Below, one piece after another: positions 1 to 6,256 of a DNA stretch of 8,488 nt. Within the stretch, counting starts at the first letter, position 1; each line of letters starts with the position of its first letter. Source of the DNA: an uncultured Rickettsiales bacterium (GTDB taxonomy: Bacteria; Pseudomonadota; Alphaproteobacteria; Rickettsiales; Midichloriaceae); contig CALKVD010000139.1 of NCBI GenBank assembly GCA_937996615.1, forward strand, positions 1 to 8,488. Reading direction: 5' to 3'. The position numbers and the translations under genes were made by a program. The notes below the pieces were generated by a model. That model worked only from the letters and a program-made list of their open reading frames with translations, was not told where the DNA came from and did not search any database.

Positions 1-150
1 GGTAGTTGATATGTGCTAGCGTACAGGAGCTAAGATTTTTGAAGCCTAATTCACAAGCTGAATGCTGAGTATGCTCGATTGGATATTATTTAGCATTATA
101 ATAAGACTGAAACTAATTAAAAATTCAATTAGAAGGCTATTTCTAAGTCC
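1..150. other. window edge, no supportable gene
   Basis: This stretch lies downstream of secG on the minus strand. I find no start-to-stop reading frame worth calling on either strand. A minus-strand frame runs open to the window edge from a stop near position 85, but it has no ATG, so it could be a tail or chance. A weak inverted repeat (ctaatt/aattag, 113-132) lies about 20 nt past the secG stop. It has no following T-run on the minus strand, so I do not call it a terminator. Confidence 0.3.
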
Positions 151-429
151 TTAGAATGCTTGCTTCTGTTTTTCTATATTTTCAATTATTTTATTAGCTT
201 TGCCACTTTCTACATATGCTATTCGTGCGATTGCAATACTGTTGCAGATGAACAACACCCCGAGAAACATGGTTGCTTTGGTGATTATATTATTTGCTGC
301 ATGGGGCGAGACAAGATTATTGCCCCCACCTAGACTTGAAACGGCGTCGCTGTCGCTTTTTTGCAGCAGAACCAATAAAATCAGTAGCAGTACTATAAAA
401 ATCTGGGCAACAATTAAAACTGTGGTCAT
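151..429 (-). CDS. secG: SecG, preprotein translocase subunit
   Basis: SecG is the small inner-membrane partner of SecY and SecE in the Sec channel, where it assists SecA-driven export. The 92-residue product has the family layout: an N-terminal membrane segment (about residues 4-22), a cytoplasmic loop beginning L-L-Q-K-S-D-S-D-A with a Ser/Gly-rich S-S-L-G-G-G stretch (residues 31-36), then a second membrane segment (about 53-70) and a charged tail. The length is normal for SecG. The ATG at 427-429 directly precedes the first membrane segment, and no Shine-Dalgarno is visible. A possible -10 (TAGAAT on the minus strand, 469-474) lies 39 nt upstream without a clear -35. The gene is divergent from the paralogue cassette, so it is unlikely to share its transcript. 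Confidence 0.9.
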   Translation of the reverse strand: MTTVLIVAQIFIVLLLILLVLLQKSDSDAVSSLGGGNNLVSPHAANNIITKATMFLGVLFICNSIAIARIAYVESGKANKIIENIEKQKQAF

Positions 430-435
430 ATATTA

Positions 436-824
436 ATTAATGATAAAAATATTGCTTGTTATCAGCTGATTCTATTAGTTTTATACAACAACAGAAATAA
501 GCATAAATTAAAGTATAAATGGTTATTTGTAAATTTCAATATAATCGTCTGTTTAAAGTTGATACCATTATTTTTTCGCTTTTGCTATTGGTGAATATTG
601 TCATTATAGCTAAGGGTTATATCAAAACGTTAATATATATTTTATACATGTTAATATATCTCTTATGTGATAAAGAGTGATAAACCAATAGAATTGTAGC
701 GTTTTTAACTCTAAAGTTAGTTAATTTTACTGAATGATTAAATAATTTTGATTATTATAGCTTGCATAGTTGAGAAAAGTGTTGTACAATCAATTCAAAG
801 TCATTTTAATATATTAATTAAATC
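436..824. other. divergent intergenic region, AT-rich, no gene
   Basis: About 390 bases separate secG (minus) from gene A (plus), and no credible reading frame or tRNA-like fold is visible. The region holds a 10-bp direct repeat gttaatatat at 629-638 and 650-659, spaced 21 bp start to start. Next to it is an imperfect inverted repeat, ctcttat and ataaagag, around 659-680. The gene A promoter is at the right end. The size and the phased repeat could suit a regulatory region serving both directions, but AT-rich sequence makes such repeats cheap. Confidence 0.5.
762..790 (+). promoter_or_regulatory. sigma70-type promoter for gene A
   Basis: A -35 TTGCAT (762-767) and a -10 TACAAT (785-790) are separated by 17 bp. 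The -10 ends 34 nt before the ATG at 825, nearly the same distance as for the promoters of gene C and trxB, which supports the call. The upstream DNA is A/T-rich and could act as an UP element. Confidence 0.6.
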
Positions 825-2648
825 ATGAAACAAAGTGTTGCAAATATATTGAATTTCAACGGTACACCAAGTCAATCTTTTGGTATTGGTAGTTTATTGA
901 ATATAAAACCTAGATATATAACTGAGAGTATTAATGCTGCGAATAACCTACATAGACGTAAAGCCAATTTTACTAGATTTTCAACCGCACCAAATCTTCT
1001 AACTGATAGGCGACTTATCATGGGTCAGATGGTGGTTACGCAGAATCAGTTTGGGTCGCTCCACAATGGTTTCAGATCATCTCTGCCTCCTATACCATCT
1101 CTTCGGCACCAGATGCACAAATCGCCAGAATTGGATTTTTTTAGCGAATCCGAATTCAGCAATACTCCCCCTGTTGCTATCGAACAGACTGTAGAAAAAA
1201 AGGTTGAGGAAGAGCAAATCGCTGAATCAGAAGACGAGCAATTGAAGCAAAATTTTATTATAGAATCCTTTTCGAAAATTAAGCTTGAATCTGACAAGAT
1301 TAATTCTGAGGTTACACAAAAACTTCAGGAAGCAGGAACTCGAATAACTAAACTGGATCAATGTTGGAATCAAGATGGCAATAATAAGGAGGTGCAGCGA
1401 CAGGTCTTGCCTCAGGGGGGAGGGCAAGGTCAGCAACAGATCTTGCTTCAGCGACAGAACCCAGTTGGTTCCCTAAATTTTGAATTTGAACAGAGTATGT
1501 TTATCAAAATATCTGATGAAATCGAAACTAATAAGCAATCAATTCGCACAATTAACGCAGCAATTGCAGTTCATTCTACATTAGCCGACCAGCTTAGCAT
1601 AGAAATAACAGAATTCGGACTAGATATTAATTCTGCCAAAATAAGAGTGGAAAATCTAAATCATCAGCTAGATGGAGGAATTCTAGGTTATATCAATAGA
1701 TTCCGAAATAATACTTGGTTTGGAGATTTTATATTTAAACTTGGTAGCTATCTATCAATTGGCGGGGCAGGATTAGGTATTGGTGCTTATCTGCTGGGTG
1801 GTGGAAAAGTGGGTGGGGGAGTTGGTATGATTGCTGGACTTGCAGTTGGTTATGCTGGAATTCGAGCAGTTGAAAATCGTAATGAGCAAATCAAAGATCA
1901 CTTGATCAAAGCAAAGAAAAAAGTAAAAGAAGATGAAGGGAAACTTAAAGAATTCAAGGATGAAAACGATAAGGTAAAATTATTTTGTGCTGATTTCAAA
2001 AGTAATCTAGCAAGATGTGAAGAAACAAACAAAACATTAACAGCGCTAAACGCAAAAATTTTGGAAGAGCTTGAAAGTCGAGCTCCCGATAATCAATCAT
2101 GCGTTGATAATATGCAAAAGATTGAAAGTAACGATATACCAAAATCTATAACAAGCAGTACAGAATCAGCAAAGCTAAACACAACAGTTTTGGAAAAGCC
2201 TGAAATTTCGGCTCCCAATTATAAATCAATCATAAATTTAGGTAAGGATAATATGAAAAAGCTTGAAGAAAATAAGTATGAAATTGCACAAGCTAAGAAT
2301 TCTTTAAAAGAAATAGAAGCTCAAACAGTTGCCACAGATTCGAAGATCGATAAGATCCAAGCAGATTTAGAAAAATTAAACCAAGATATAGACAAAGGCT
2401 TAAAAATGTCTCGGCCTGGTCAACCTTTAGGGTTAAAAGGTTGGATTGTAGTTGGTTCAGGTTTAGGTGGTGGAGCTTTGGGTTACTACATGAGTAGTAC
2501 TTTCTTGGCCTCTGGCTTGGGGGTTGCTGGAGGTTGTATTGGTGCTCTACTATTAATTAAACTTTGTGATTTTGCAAAAAGTGCCGTTGATGATTATTTT
2601 AAAAAGAAACTAGGGGGCCTAGGGCCTAATTTTATGCCCAGGGTCTGA
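825..2648 (+). CDS. gene A: coiled-coil protein with two Gly-rich hydrophobic hairpins (first paralogue)
   Basis: I do not recognise a named family for this 607-residue protein. It has no signal peptide. Residues 1-100 are Ser/Asn-rich and mildly basic, and 101-160 are strongly acidic. Residues 191-211 form a Gln/Gly-rich repeat, and about 225-282 is a likely coiled coil. The shared block G-I-L-G-Y-I-N-R-F-R (285-294) with F-G-D-F-I-F-K-L-G (299-307) leads into a Gly-rich hydrophobic hairpin (about 303-347). Then come R-N-E-Q-I-K (352-357), charged helix to about 415, a polar linker (420-470) containing an internal duplication, helix 470-528, a second hairpin (about 538-580) and a Lys-rich tail. 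It is about 100 residues longer than genes B and C, through the N-terminal extension and the linker. The ATG at 825 fits the promoter spacing; M66 (ATG at 1020) is an alternative start. Inference: a membrane-anchored helical stalk. The fold and partner are unknown. Confidence 0.85.
   Translation: MKQSVANILNFNGTPSQSFGIGSLLNIKPRYITESINAANNLHRRKANFTRFSTAPNLLTDRRLIMGQMVVTQNQFGSLHNGFRSSLPPIPSLRHQMHKSPELDFFSESEFSNTPPVAIEQTVEKKVEEEQIAESEDEQLKQNFIIESFSKIKLESDKINSEVTQKLQEAGTRITKLDQCWNQDGNNKEVQRQVLPQGGGQGQQQILLQRQNPVGSLNFEFEQSMFIKISDEIETNKQSIRTINAAIAVHSTLADQLSIEITEFGLDINSAKIRVENLNHQLDGGILGYINRFRNNTWFGDFIFKLGSYLSIGGAGLGIGAYLLGGGKVGGGVGMIAGLAVGYAGIRAVENRNEQIKDHLIKAKKKVKEDEGKLKEFKDENDKVKLFCADFKSNLARCEETNKTLTALNAKILEELESRAPDNQSCVDNMQKIESNDIPKSITSSTESAKLNTTVLEKPEISAPNYKSIINLGKDNMKKLEENKYEIAQAKNSLKEIEAQTVATDSKIDKIQADLEKLNQDIDKGLKMSRPGQPLGLKGWIVVGSGLGGGALGYYMSSTFLASGLGVAGGCIGALLLIKLCDFAKSAVDDYFKKKLGGLGPNFMPRV
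1395..1457 (+). repeat. Gln-rich coding direct repeat with G6 run
   Basis: Two 21-bp copies (1395-1415 and 1431-1451) differ at three positions and lie 36 bp apart, so they stay in frame. They encode QRQVLPQ and QQQILLQ, and a partial third copy (cagcgacag, 1449-1457) follows. Between the copies is a G6 run (1415-1420) and the half-site pair cttgcc/ggcaag (1406-1411, 1423-1428). The tract is GC-rich against its AT-rich surroundings and lies in the non-conserved N-terminal part of gene A. Confidence 0.75.
2045..2255 (+). repeat. internal in-frame duplication in gene A linker
   Basis: Bases 2045-2087 match 2174-2216 at an offset of exactly 129 bp (43 codons), about 34 of 43 positions by hand count. 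After a 12-base length difference the match resumes: gataatatg occurs at 2106-2114 and 2247-2255. At protein level L-E-x(5)-A-P (413-421) recurs at 456-464, and D-N-M-[QK]-K-[IL]-E (428-434) recurs at 475-481. The duplication accounts for part of the extra length of gene A between its two hairpins. Confidence 0.7.
2615..2628 (+). repeat. 7-bp tandem repeat GGGCCTA x2 at the gene A 3' end
   Basis: GGGCCTA occurs twice in tandem inside a GC-rich patch, 18 bases before the gene A stop codon. Seven bases is not a multiple of three. With one unit removed, the reading frame would bypass the stop at 2646-2648 and stay open to a TAA at 2749-2751. Confidence 0.7.
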
Positions 2649-2689
2649 TTTAGAGGCTATTAGGCAGAATAATTATATAATCATCAATT

Positions 2690-2717
2690 TTAACAAAAAA
2701 TTACACTATTCTATATA
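2690..2717 (+). promoter_or_regulatory. possible promoter for gene B
   Basis: TTAACA (2690-2695) and TATATA (2712-2717) are separated by 16 bp. The -10 lies 59 nt before the chosen ATG, further than for the other promoters here. The surrounding AT-rich sequence makes chance matches likely, and gene B may instead be read from the gene A transcript, as no terminator is evident after gene A. Confidence 0.35.
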
Positions 2718-2721
2718 TATT

Positions 2722-2749
2722 ATTGCGAAAACAATGTATTATTCGCAGT
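2722..2749 (+). promoter_or_regulatory. inverted repeat in the gene B leader
   Basis: ATTGCGAA (2722-2729) and TTCGCAGT (2742-2749) can form an 8-bp RNA stem (seven Watson-Crick pairs and one G-U) with a 12-nt loop, starting about where transcripts from the proposed promoter would begin. It ends 27 nt before the gene B ATG and lacks a T-run, so it is not a terminator. It could be an operator, a transcript-stabilising 5' hairpin or a translation control element. Confidence 0.45.
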
Positions 2750-2776
2750 AATACTAACTTTATTTTTTTAAATATC

Positions 2777-4291
2777 ATGCGTTCTGGTAATACAGGTCCT
2801 GAGGTGTCTCAAGAATCTTTTATATTGATAGGAAGTAATCTTCATCAATCTCAGCTCTATAGCCGACTAATTCCATCTCAAAATCCAGAAGCATCATTTA
2901 TTGTTTATAATGATGATCAATTGGGTATAACGCCCTCTAATCCCAAGCTAGAAAAATCAATGATTATTAAGGCAAAAAATGAAGGCACTCAGAAGTTGCA
3001 ACATAGTTTTCAAAAGAACGATGCCGCCCAATCATCGTTTTTTATAGTAAGCGGAGAGCTAAACGAAGAAGAGTCTGATAATGCAATAGATGACTCATTT
3101 GTTGAAATAGCCTTTGATCAATCTTACCTAGATATTGAAAATCTGGAGGGAAAGGTTGATTCAATATCACCAGAAGCTGACAAAATTATAGAAAAAATTG
3201 CAAGTTATAATGCTCAGCTTTTAGAAGCCGGAGCAAAACAGCAAAAACTAAAAGAGCGTGGAGTTTCACTGAAAGAAGGCCAAATCGAATCTAAGGAACA
3301 AGCTCTTAGTGCGCTTTCTATAGAAATTCAGGAAAATAATAATCTAACTTCAAAACTTAGAAACCATCTTAATGAATTGACTGTCGAGTTAGAAGAGCAC
3401 TATCAAAAGTGTGCGAAACTGAACAAAGATTGTGATTTTACTTTTTTGATTGCTCGAATAGAAAAAGAGAAAGATGCAGGTCTATTAGGGGCGATAGGTA
3501 GATTGAAAGGAGAGGGTTTGTTAGGTAAGATTAAATTTGGAGCGGGGGGCGTTGCGATTAGTGGGGCGCTTTTTGCTGCAGCTAGTTTTGCTACTGTAGG
3601 TGCTCCTCTAGTTGGAGGAGGTATGGGAATGGTATTTGGTGGTTATGGAGTTAAAAAGCTTGATGATGCTATAAAACAGCGCCATTCAAAAATCAAATTT
3701 AAGCTCACTGAGATTGAGCGAAAAATAAATGAACAAAAGCTAAGTCTTGCAAAGCTTAAAGATAAAACAGATTTGATGGTTGAGGCATATAGCGCTTTAA
3801 GCTCTGAGTTGAATGACCGAAAAATAAATCTTGAGCGACTAAAAAGACAAGTACAAGATGTTATTAATGATCCAAATCTGCTAGTATCAAATAAATCTCT
3901 ATATGAGGCAAGGATCAAAGAATGTACAGAAGGTTTAAAAGAAAATGAAGAGTTAATACGTGAAGCTGATAAAGAAACGACTAATGGCATAAAACTTGCA
4001 ATCGAAATTCAACAGCATCTAGAACAAGCTAACCAAAAGCTTGAAAATGGGAAAAAAGATGTAAAGAAGCTAAGGGATAAAATTAATTCTGGAGAATCGC
4101 TATCATGTATGATCTATCTGGCTATTGGGGCTATTGTTGGCGTAGGGTGTGGTTATGCTAAGGAGAGTTATCTAGTAGGGGGAGTAGGATTTATTGGTGC
4201 TGTTCTTTTGTCTGGCCTTGTGTACGAAGGTTACAAATATATTGAAAATATGATTAATAATCCTGTTGATTTTGCTCGCAATCTCCCTTGA
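2777..4291 (+). CDS. gene B: coiled-coil protein with two Gly-rich hydrophobic hairpins (second paralogue)
   Basis: I do not recognise a named family for this 504-residue protein. A TTG at 2723 would add 18 residues, but it lies in a leader inverted repeat. The ATG at 2777 puts Q-E-S-F-I-L near the N-terminus, as in gene C (D-Q-S-F-I-L). No signal peptide is seen. Residues 10-125 are acidic and repeat a Ser-aromatic-hydrophobic motif (F15, F41, F88, F108, Y117). About 130-218 is coiled coil. D-F-T-F-L-I-A (220-226) and G-L-L-G-A-I-G-R-L-K (235-244) lead into a Gly-rich hairpin (about 252-292). Then come R-H-S-K-I-K (302-307), helix to about 360, a turn at N-D-P (364-366), helix to about 440, a second hairpin (442-484) and a short tail. 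The D-P turn lies nearly midway between the hairpins, suggesting an antiparallel coiled-coil stalk returning to the same membrane. It follows gene A by 128 bp and ends before a strong terminator. Confidence 0.85.
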   Translation: MRSGNTGPEVSQESFILIGSNLHQSQLYSRLIPSQNPEASFIVYNDDQLGITPSNPKLEKSMIIKAKNEGTQKLQHSFQKNDAAQSSFFIVSGELNEEESDNAIDDSFVEIAFDQSYLDIENLEGKVDSISPEADKIIEKIASYNAQLLEAGAKQQKLKERGVSLKEGQIESKEQALSALSIEIQENNNLTSKLRNHLNELTVELEEHYQKCAKLNKDCDFTFLIARIEKEKDAGLLGAIGRLKGEGLLGKIKFGAGGVAISGALFAAASFATVGAPLVGGGMGMVFGGYGVKKLDDAIKQRHSKIKFKLTEIERKINEQKLSLAKLKDKTDLMVEAYSALSSELNDRKINLERLKRQVQDVINDPNLLVSNKSLYEARIKECTEGLKENEELIREADKETTNGIKLAIEIQQHLEQANQKLENGKKDVKKLRDKINSGESLSCMIYLAIGAIVGVGCGYAKESYLVGGVGFIGAVLLSGLVYEGYKYIENMINNPVDFARNLP

Positions 4292-4293
4292 TA

Positions 4294-4404
4294 GTGAATC
4301 AGCTTCGAGAGACTTGGGCAGATGTTTCTGGAAGGCCACAATATGATCAACAAGTAATTCAAAGCCAAGCTTGCTTTTTTAAAAAATTAAAAATATCCCT
4401 TTGA
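4294..4404 (+). pseudogene. possible frame-shifted tail or remnant after gene B
   Basis: A frame different from that of gene B is open from about 4270 to a TGA at 4402-4404. From the GTG at 4294 it would encode 36 residues, with a plausible, non-repetitive composition containing V-S-G-R-P-Q-Y-D-Q-Q and F-F-K-K-L-K. It could be an ancestral gene B tail lost by frameshift, a remnant of another gene, or chance. Its stop lies inside the terminator stem and there is no ATG or ribosome binding site, so independent expression is doubtful. Confidence 0.2.
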
Positions 4405-4433
4405 TTTATCTCAATCAGAGGGGTATTTTTTTT
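4392..4433 (+). terminator. intrinsic terminator after gene B
   Basis: The arms 4392-4405 (aatatccctttgat) and 4414-4427 (atcagaggggtatt) form a 14-bp stem with two G-U pairs and an 8-nt loop, followed by a T-run through 4433. It lies about 100 bases after the gene B stop and should separate the A/B transcript from gene C. The flanking A-run gives some potential on the minus strand, but no gene there needs it. Confidence 0.85.
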
Positions 4434-4704
4434 GCTAGATTATTAGTCAAGTTTATCACTGTAAAATAAGAATAAAAATATAAAAACTGCAAATAAAAGC
4501 CAAGCAAAACAATTACTTATTTTTTTAATGCTGAATTTTATAAATTCATTATTTTTTCTTTTTAAATATTTAATTTTTTTCTATAGAAAAACCATGAAAA
4601 AATAAATTCGTTAATTAATTAATAAATTTATAAATTAGTTATTGATTATAGATTAAAATTTGCTATACTGACTCACATCTAGGTTAACCAAATCAAATTT
4701 TTTT
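4434..4704. other. AT-rich intergenic tract before gene C
   Basis: Beyond the terminator, no gene is visible in this strongly AT-rich stretch. It contains short palindromes such as gaattttataaattc (4533-4547) and ATAAATTTAT (4622-4631). The latter is about 10 bp upstream of the gene C -35 and could act as an UP element. With the short remnant frame and the terminator, it fills the 413 bases between genes B and C. Confidence 0.5.
4642..4669 (+). promoter_or_regulatory. promoter for gene C, extended -10
   Basis: A -35 TTGATT (4642-4647) and a -10 TATACT (4664-4669) are separated by 16 bp, with TG one base upstream of the -10 (extended -10). The -10 ends 35 nt before the ATG at 4705, matching the gene A and trxB promoters. 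It follows a terminator, so gene C probably has its own transcript start. Confidence 0.65.
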
Positions 4705-6240
4705 ATGCAGCAAAACGAATCAATACAATCTCTGCTATCAAGTAGCCAAAGATCAGCTGATGCAGCTTTTATAGATCAATCTTTTATACTTGATGATTAT
4801 CTTGAGCTATCGTCGAGTTTTGAGGATCAAAAACTGGTTGGTAATAAGCTCGAGAACGATTTAGAGAATGAAGATTATTTAGAAAGTTCTCCATTTTTTC
4901 AAACAGAAACAGCAGATGAAACAGGAGAGGAAACAGATTTTAAAAAATTCCAGGAAGGATTTTTTATGGTTGATGAATATTCCGAGTCAATTTTGAACGA
5001 TAATTTCGCAGCTTCCATACCGCAGATAGAAAAAGAAATTGCTGAAAAACATAACCAAATAACTCAGAGAATAATCGAACTTTCTAATCTGACAGAGGAA
5101 CTAAAAATTGCTAACCTTGAAAGCGTCAACCTTGGAAAAGAAATAGCTAAGCAACGGATATCTAAAGAAGGCAAATTATCTGAATTATATCAAAAAATTG
5201 AAAAAAACAGATCGTTGATCCAACAAATTAATATAACGATTGCTGATTCGATTCAAGTTTTAAACAACCATACTAAAGAGTGTCAAGACTTAGAAAAAAA
5301 ATCTGACTTTACTTTTTTGATTGCTCAAATGGAAAAGCAGCAAAAACAAGGAATACTGAGCTATCTAGATAGATTCAAAAATCGAGGCATCTTTGGGCAA
5401 ATTAAATTTGGATTAGGTGGTATTGCATTTGGTGGTGCGATATTTGCTGTAGGTAGCGCTCTGACTGGTGGGGGTACAGTAATTAGCGGAGCTTGTGGAT
5501 TAGTTGTCGGTGGAATCGCAGTACAAACTATTGATAATATAATAGAGGAGCGACATCAAAGGATCAAAGCTCAGCTTAACGAAATCAAAGAAAAAATGAA
5601 TTCGGGTTTGATAAATGTTCAAAAATCTAAAGCAAAAACAGATAAAATAGAAAGCGAATTAAAAATTTTAGAGCAAATGTTGCAAAAACAGCAAACGTAT
5701 TCCAACAATTTAAAAACAGAAAATGATCGAATCAGTGGCGACCCGACTATTTTTATACACAATTTCCAACAATATAACAATATTAAGGAAAAAATAGAAA
5801 ACAGTCTTGGAAAATTTGACTATTATATAGTCGAAGACGGGCTAGAAGTGATAAGCAAAGGTCGAGAAATCATAGAAAAAAATAGAAAGATTTTAGACAA
5901 TGCCGAAAAAACTATGGAAAAAAATACAACTAAAGCTCAAACAATGATTGCTGAAATCGATGCTAGAAAATCGTGGTCACTCAAAGCTTTATTTATGATT
6001 GGAGGTGTTAGTGGAGGTGTTGGGTTTATTTATGGTGTTGCGATGCATAATATGTCGATCGGGCTTGGGATCGGGCTTGTAGCAGGTGTTGTTTTGCCTC
6101 TTTTGTCTCAAGCTGTATTCAAGGGTTATCACTGCGGCAAAGACAAAGTTGGAAAATGTGTAAAAGCTATAACCATAAAGCTATTCTTGGAAATTTTGAA
6201 ACAAGGTGCAAAGCGAAATCAGATATTTATAGCAGGATAG
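4705..6240 (+). CDS. gene C: coiled-coil protein with two Gly-rich hydrophobic hairpins (third paralogue)
   Basis: I do not recognise a named family for this 511-residue protein, which is closest to gene B. No signal peptide is seen. Residues 1-100 are acidic and carry D-Q-S-F-I-L (24-29), Y-L-E-L (32-35) and G-F-F-M-V (85-89). About 104-198 is coiled coil. D-F-T-F-L-I-A (201-207), G-I-L-S-Y-L-D-R-F-K (216-225) and F-G-Q-I-K-F-G-L-G-G (230-239) lead into a Gly-rich hairpin (about 232-274). Then come R-H-Q-R-I-K (283-288), helix, a G-D-P turn (345-347), helix to about 420, a second hairpin (about 426-471) and a Cys/Lys-containing tail longer than those of A and B. The bases tttacttttttgattgctc (5308-5326) are identical to 3437-3455 in gene B, showing paralogy at DNA level. 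The ATG fits the promoter spacing and there is no Shine-Dalgarno. The gap to trxB is 80 bp. Inference: a subunit or variant of the same membrane-associated assembly as A and B. Confidence 0.85.
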   Translation: MQQNESIQSLLSSSQRSADAAFIDQSFILDDYLELSSSFEDQKLVGNKLENDLENEDYLESSPFFQTETADETGEETDFKKFQEGFFMVDEYSESILNDNFAASIPQIEKEIAEKHNQITQRIIELSNLTEELKIANLESVNLGKEIAKQRISKEGKLSELYQKIEKNRSLIQQINITIADSIQVLNNHTKECQDLEKKSDFTFLIAQMEKQQKQGILSYLDRFKNRGIFGQIKFGLGGIAFGGAIFAVGSALTGGGTVISGACGLVVGGIAVQTIDNIIEERHQRIKAQLNEIKEKMNSGLINVQKSKAKTDKIESELKILEQMLQKQQTYSNNLKTENDRISGDPTIFIHNFQQYNNIKEKIENSLGKFDYYIVEDGLEVISKGREIIEKNRKILDNAEKTMEKNTTKAQTMIAEIDARKSWSLKALFMIGGVSGGVGFIYGVAMHNMSIGLGIGLVAGVVLPLLSQAVFKGYHCGKDKVGKCVKAITIKLFLEILKQGAKRNQIFIAG

Positions 6241-6256
6241 CGTTTTGGATGGTCAA

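Noticed and set aside
200..436. 78-codon plus-strand frame over secG
   Set aside because: It is antisense to a clear SecG with conserved residues.
2723..2776. Upstream TTG start that would lengthen gene B by 18 residues
   Set aside because: It lies in the leader inverted repeat. The ATG at 2777 gives an N-terminus that lines up better with gene C.
3643..3990. 115-codon minus-strand frame inside gene B
   Set aside because: It is antisense to a well-supported coding region and has no recognisable motif or promoter; it is a shadow of gene B.
4292..4391. Small structured RNA between gene B and the terminator
   Set aside because: I could not recognise SRP RNA, tmRNA, 6S or tRNA features, and an mRNA tail explains the stretch.
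433..4618. TTAATTAA palindromes near gene starts (433-440, 814-821, 4611-4618)
   Set aside because: In AT-rich intergenic DNA a few such 8-mers are expected by chance, and their distances to the genes are inconsistent.
825..6240. SMC or dynamin-like ATPase/GTPase identity for the paralogues
   Set aside because: No Walker A P-loop or GTPase motif is visible. The Gly-rich stretches are hydrophobic and membrane-like, without G-x(4)-G-K-[ST].
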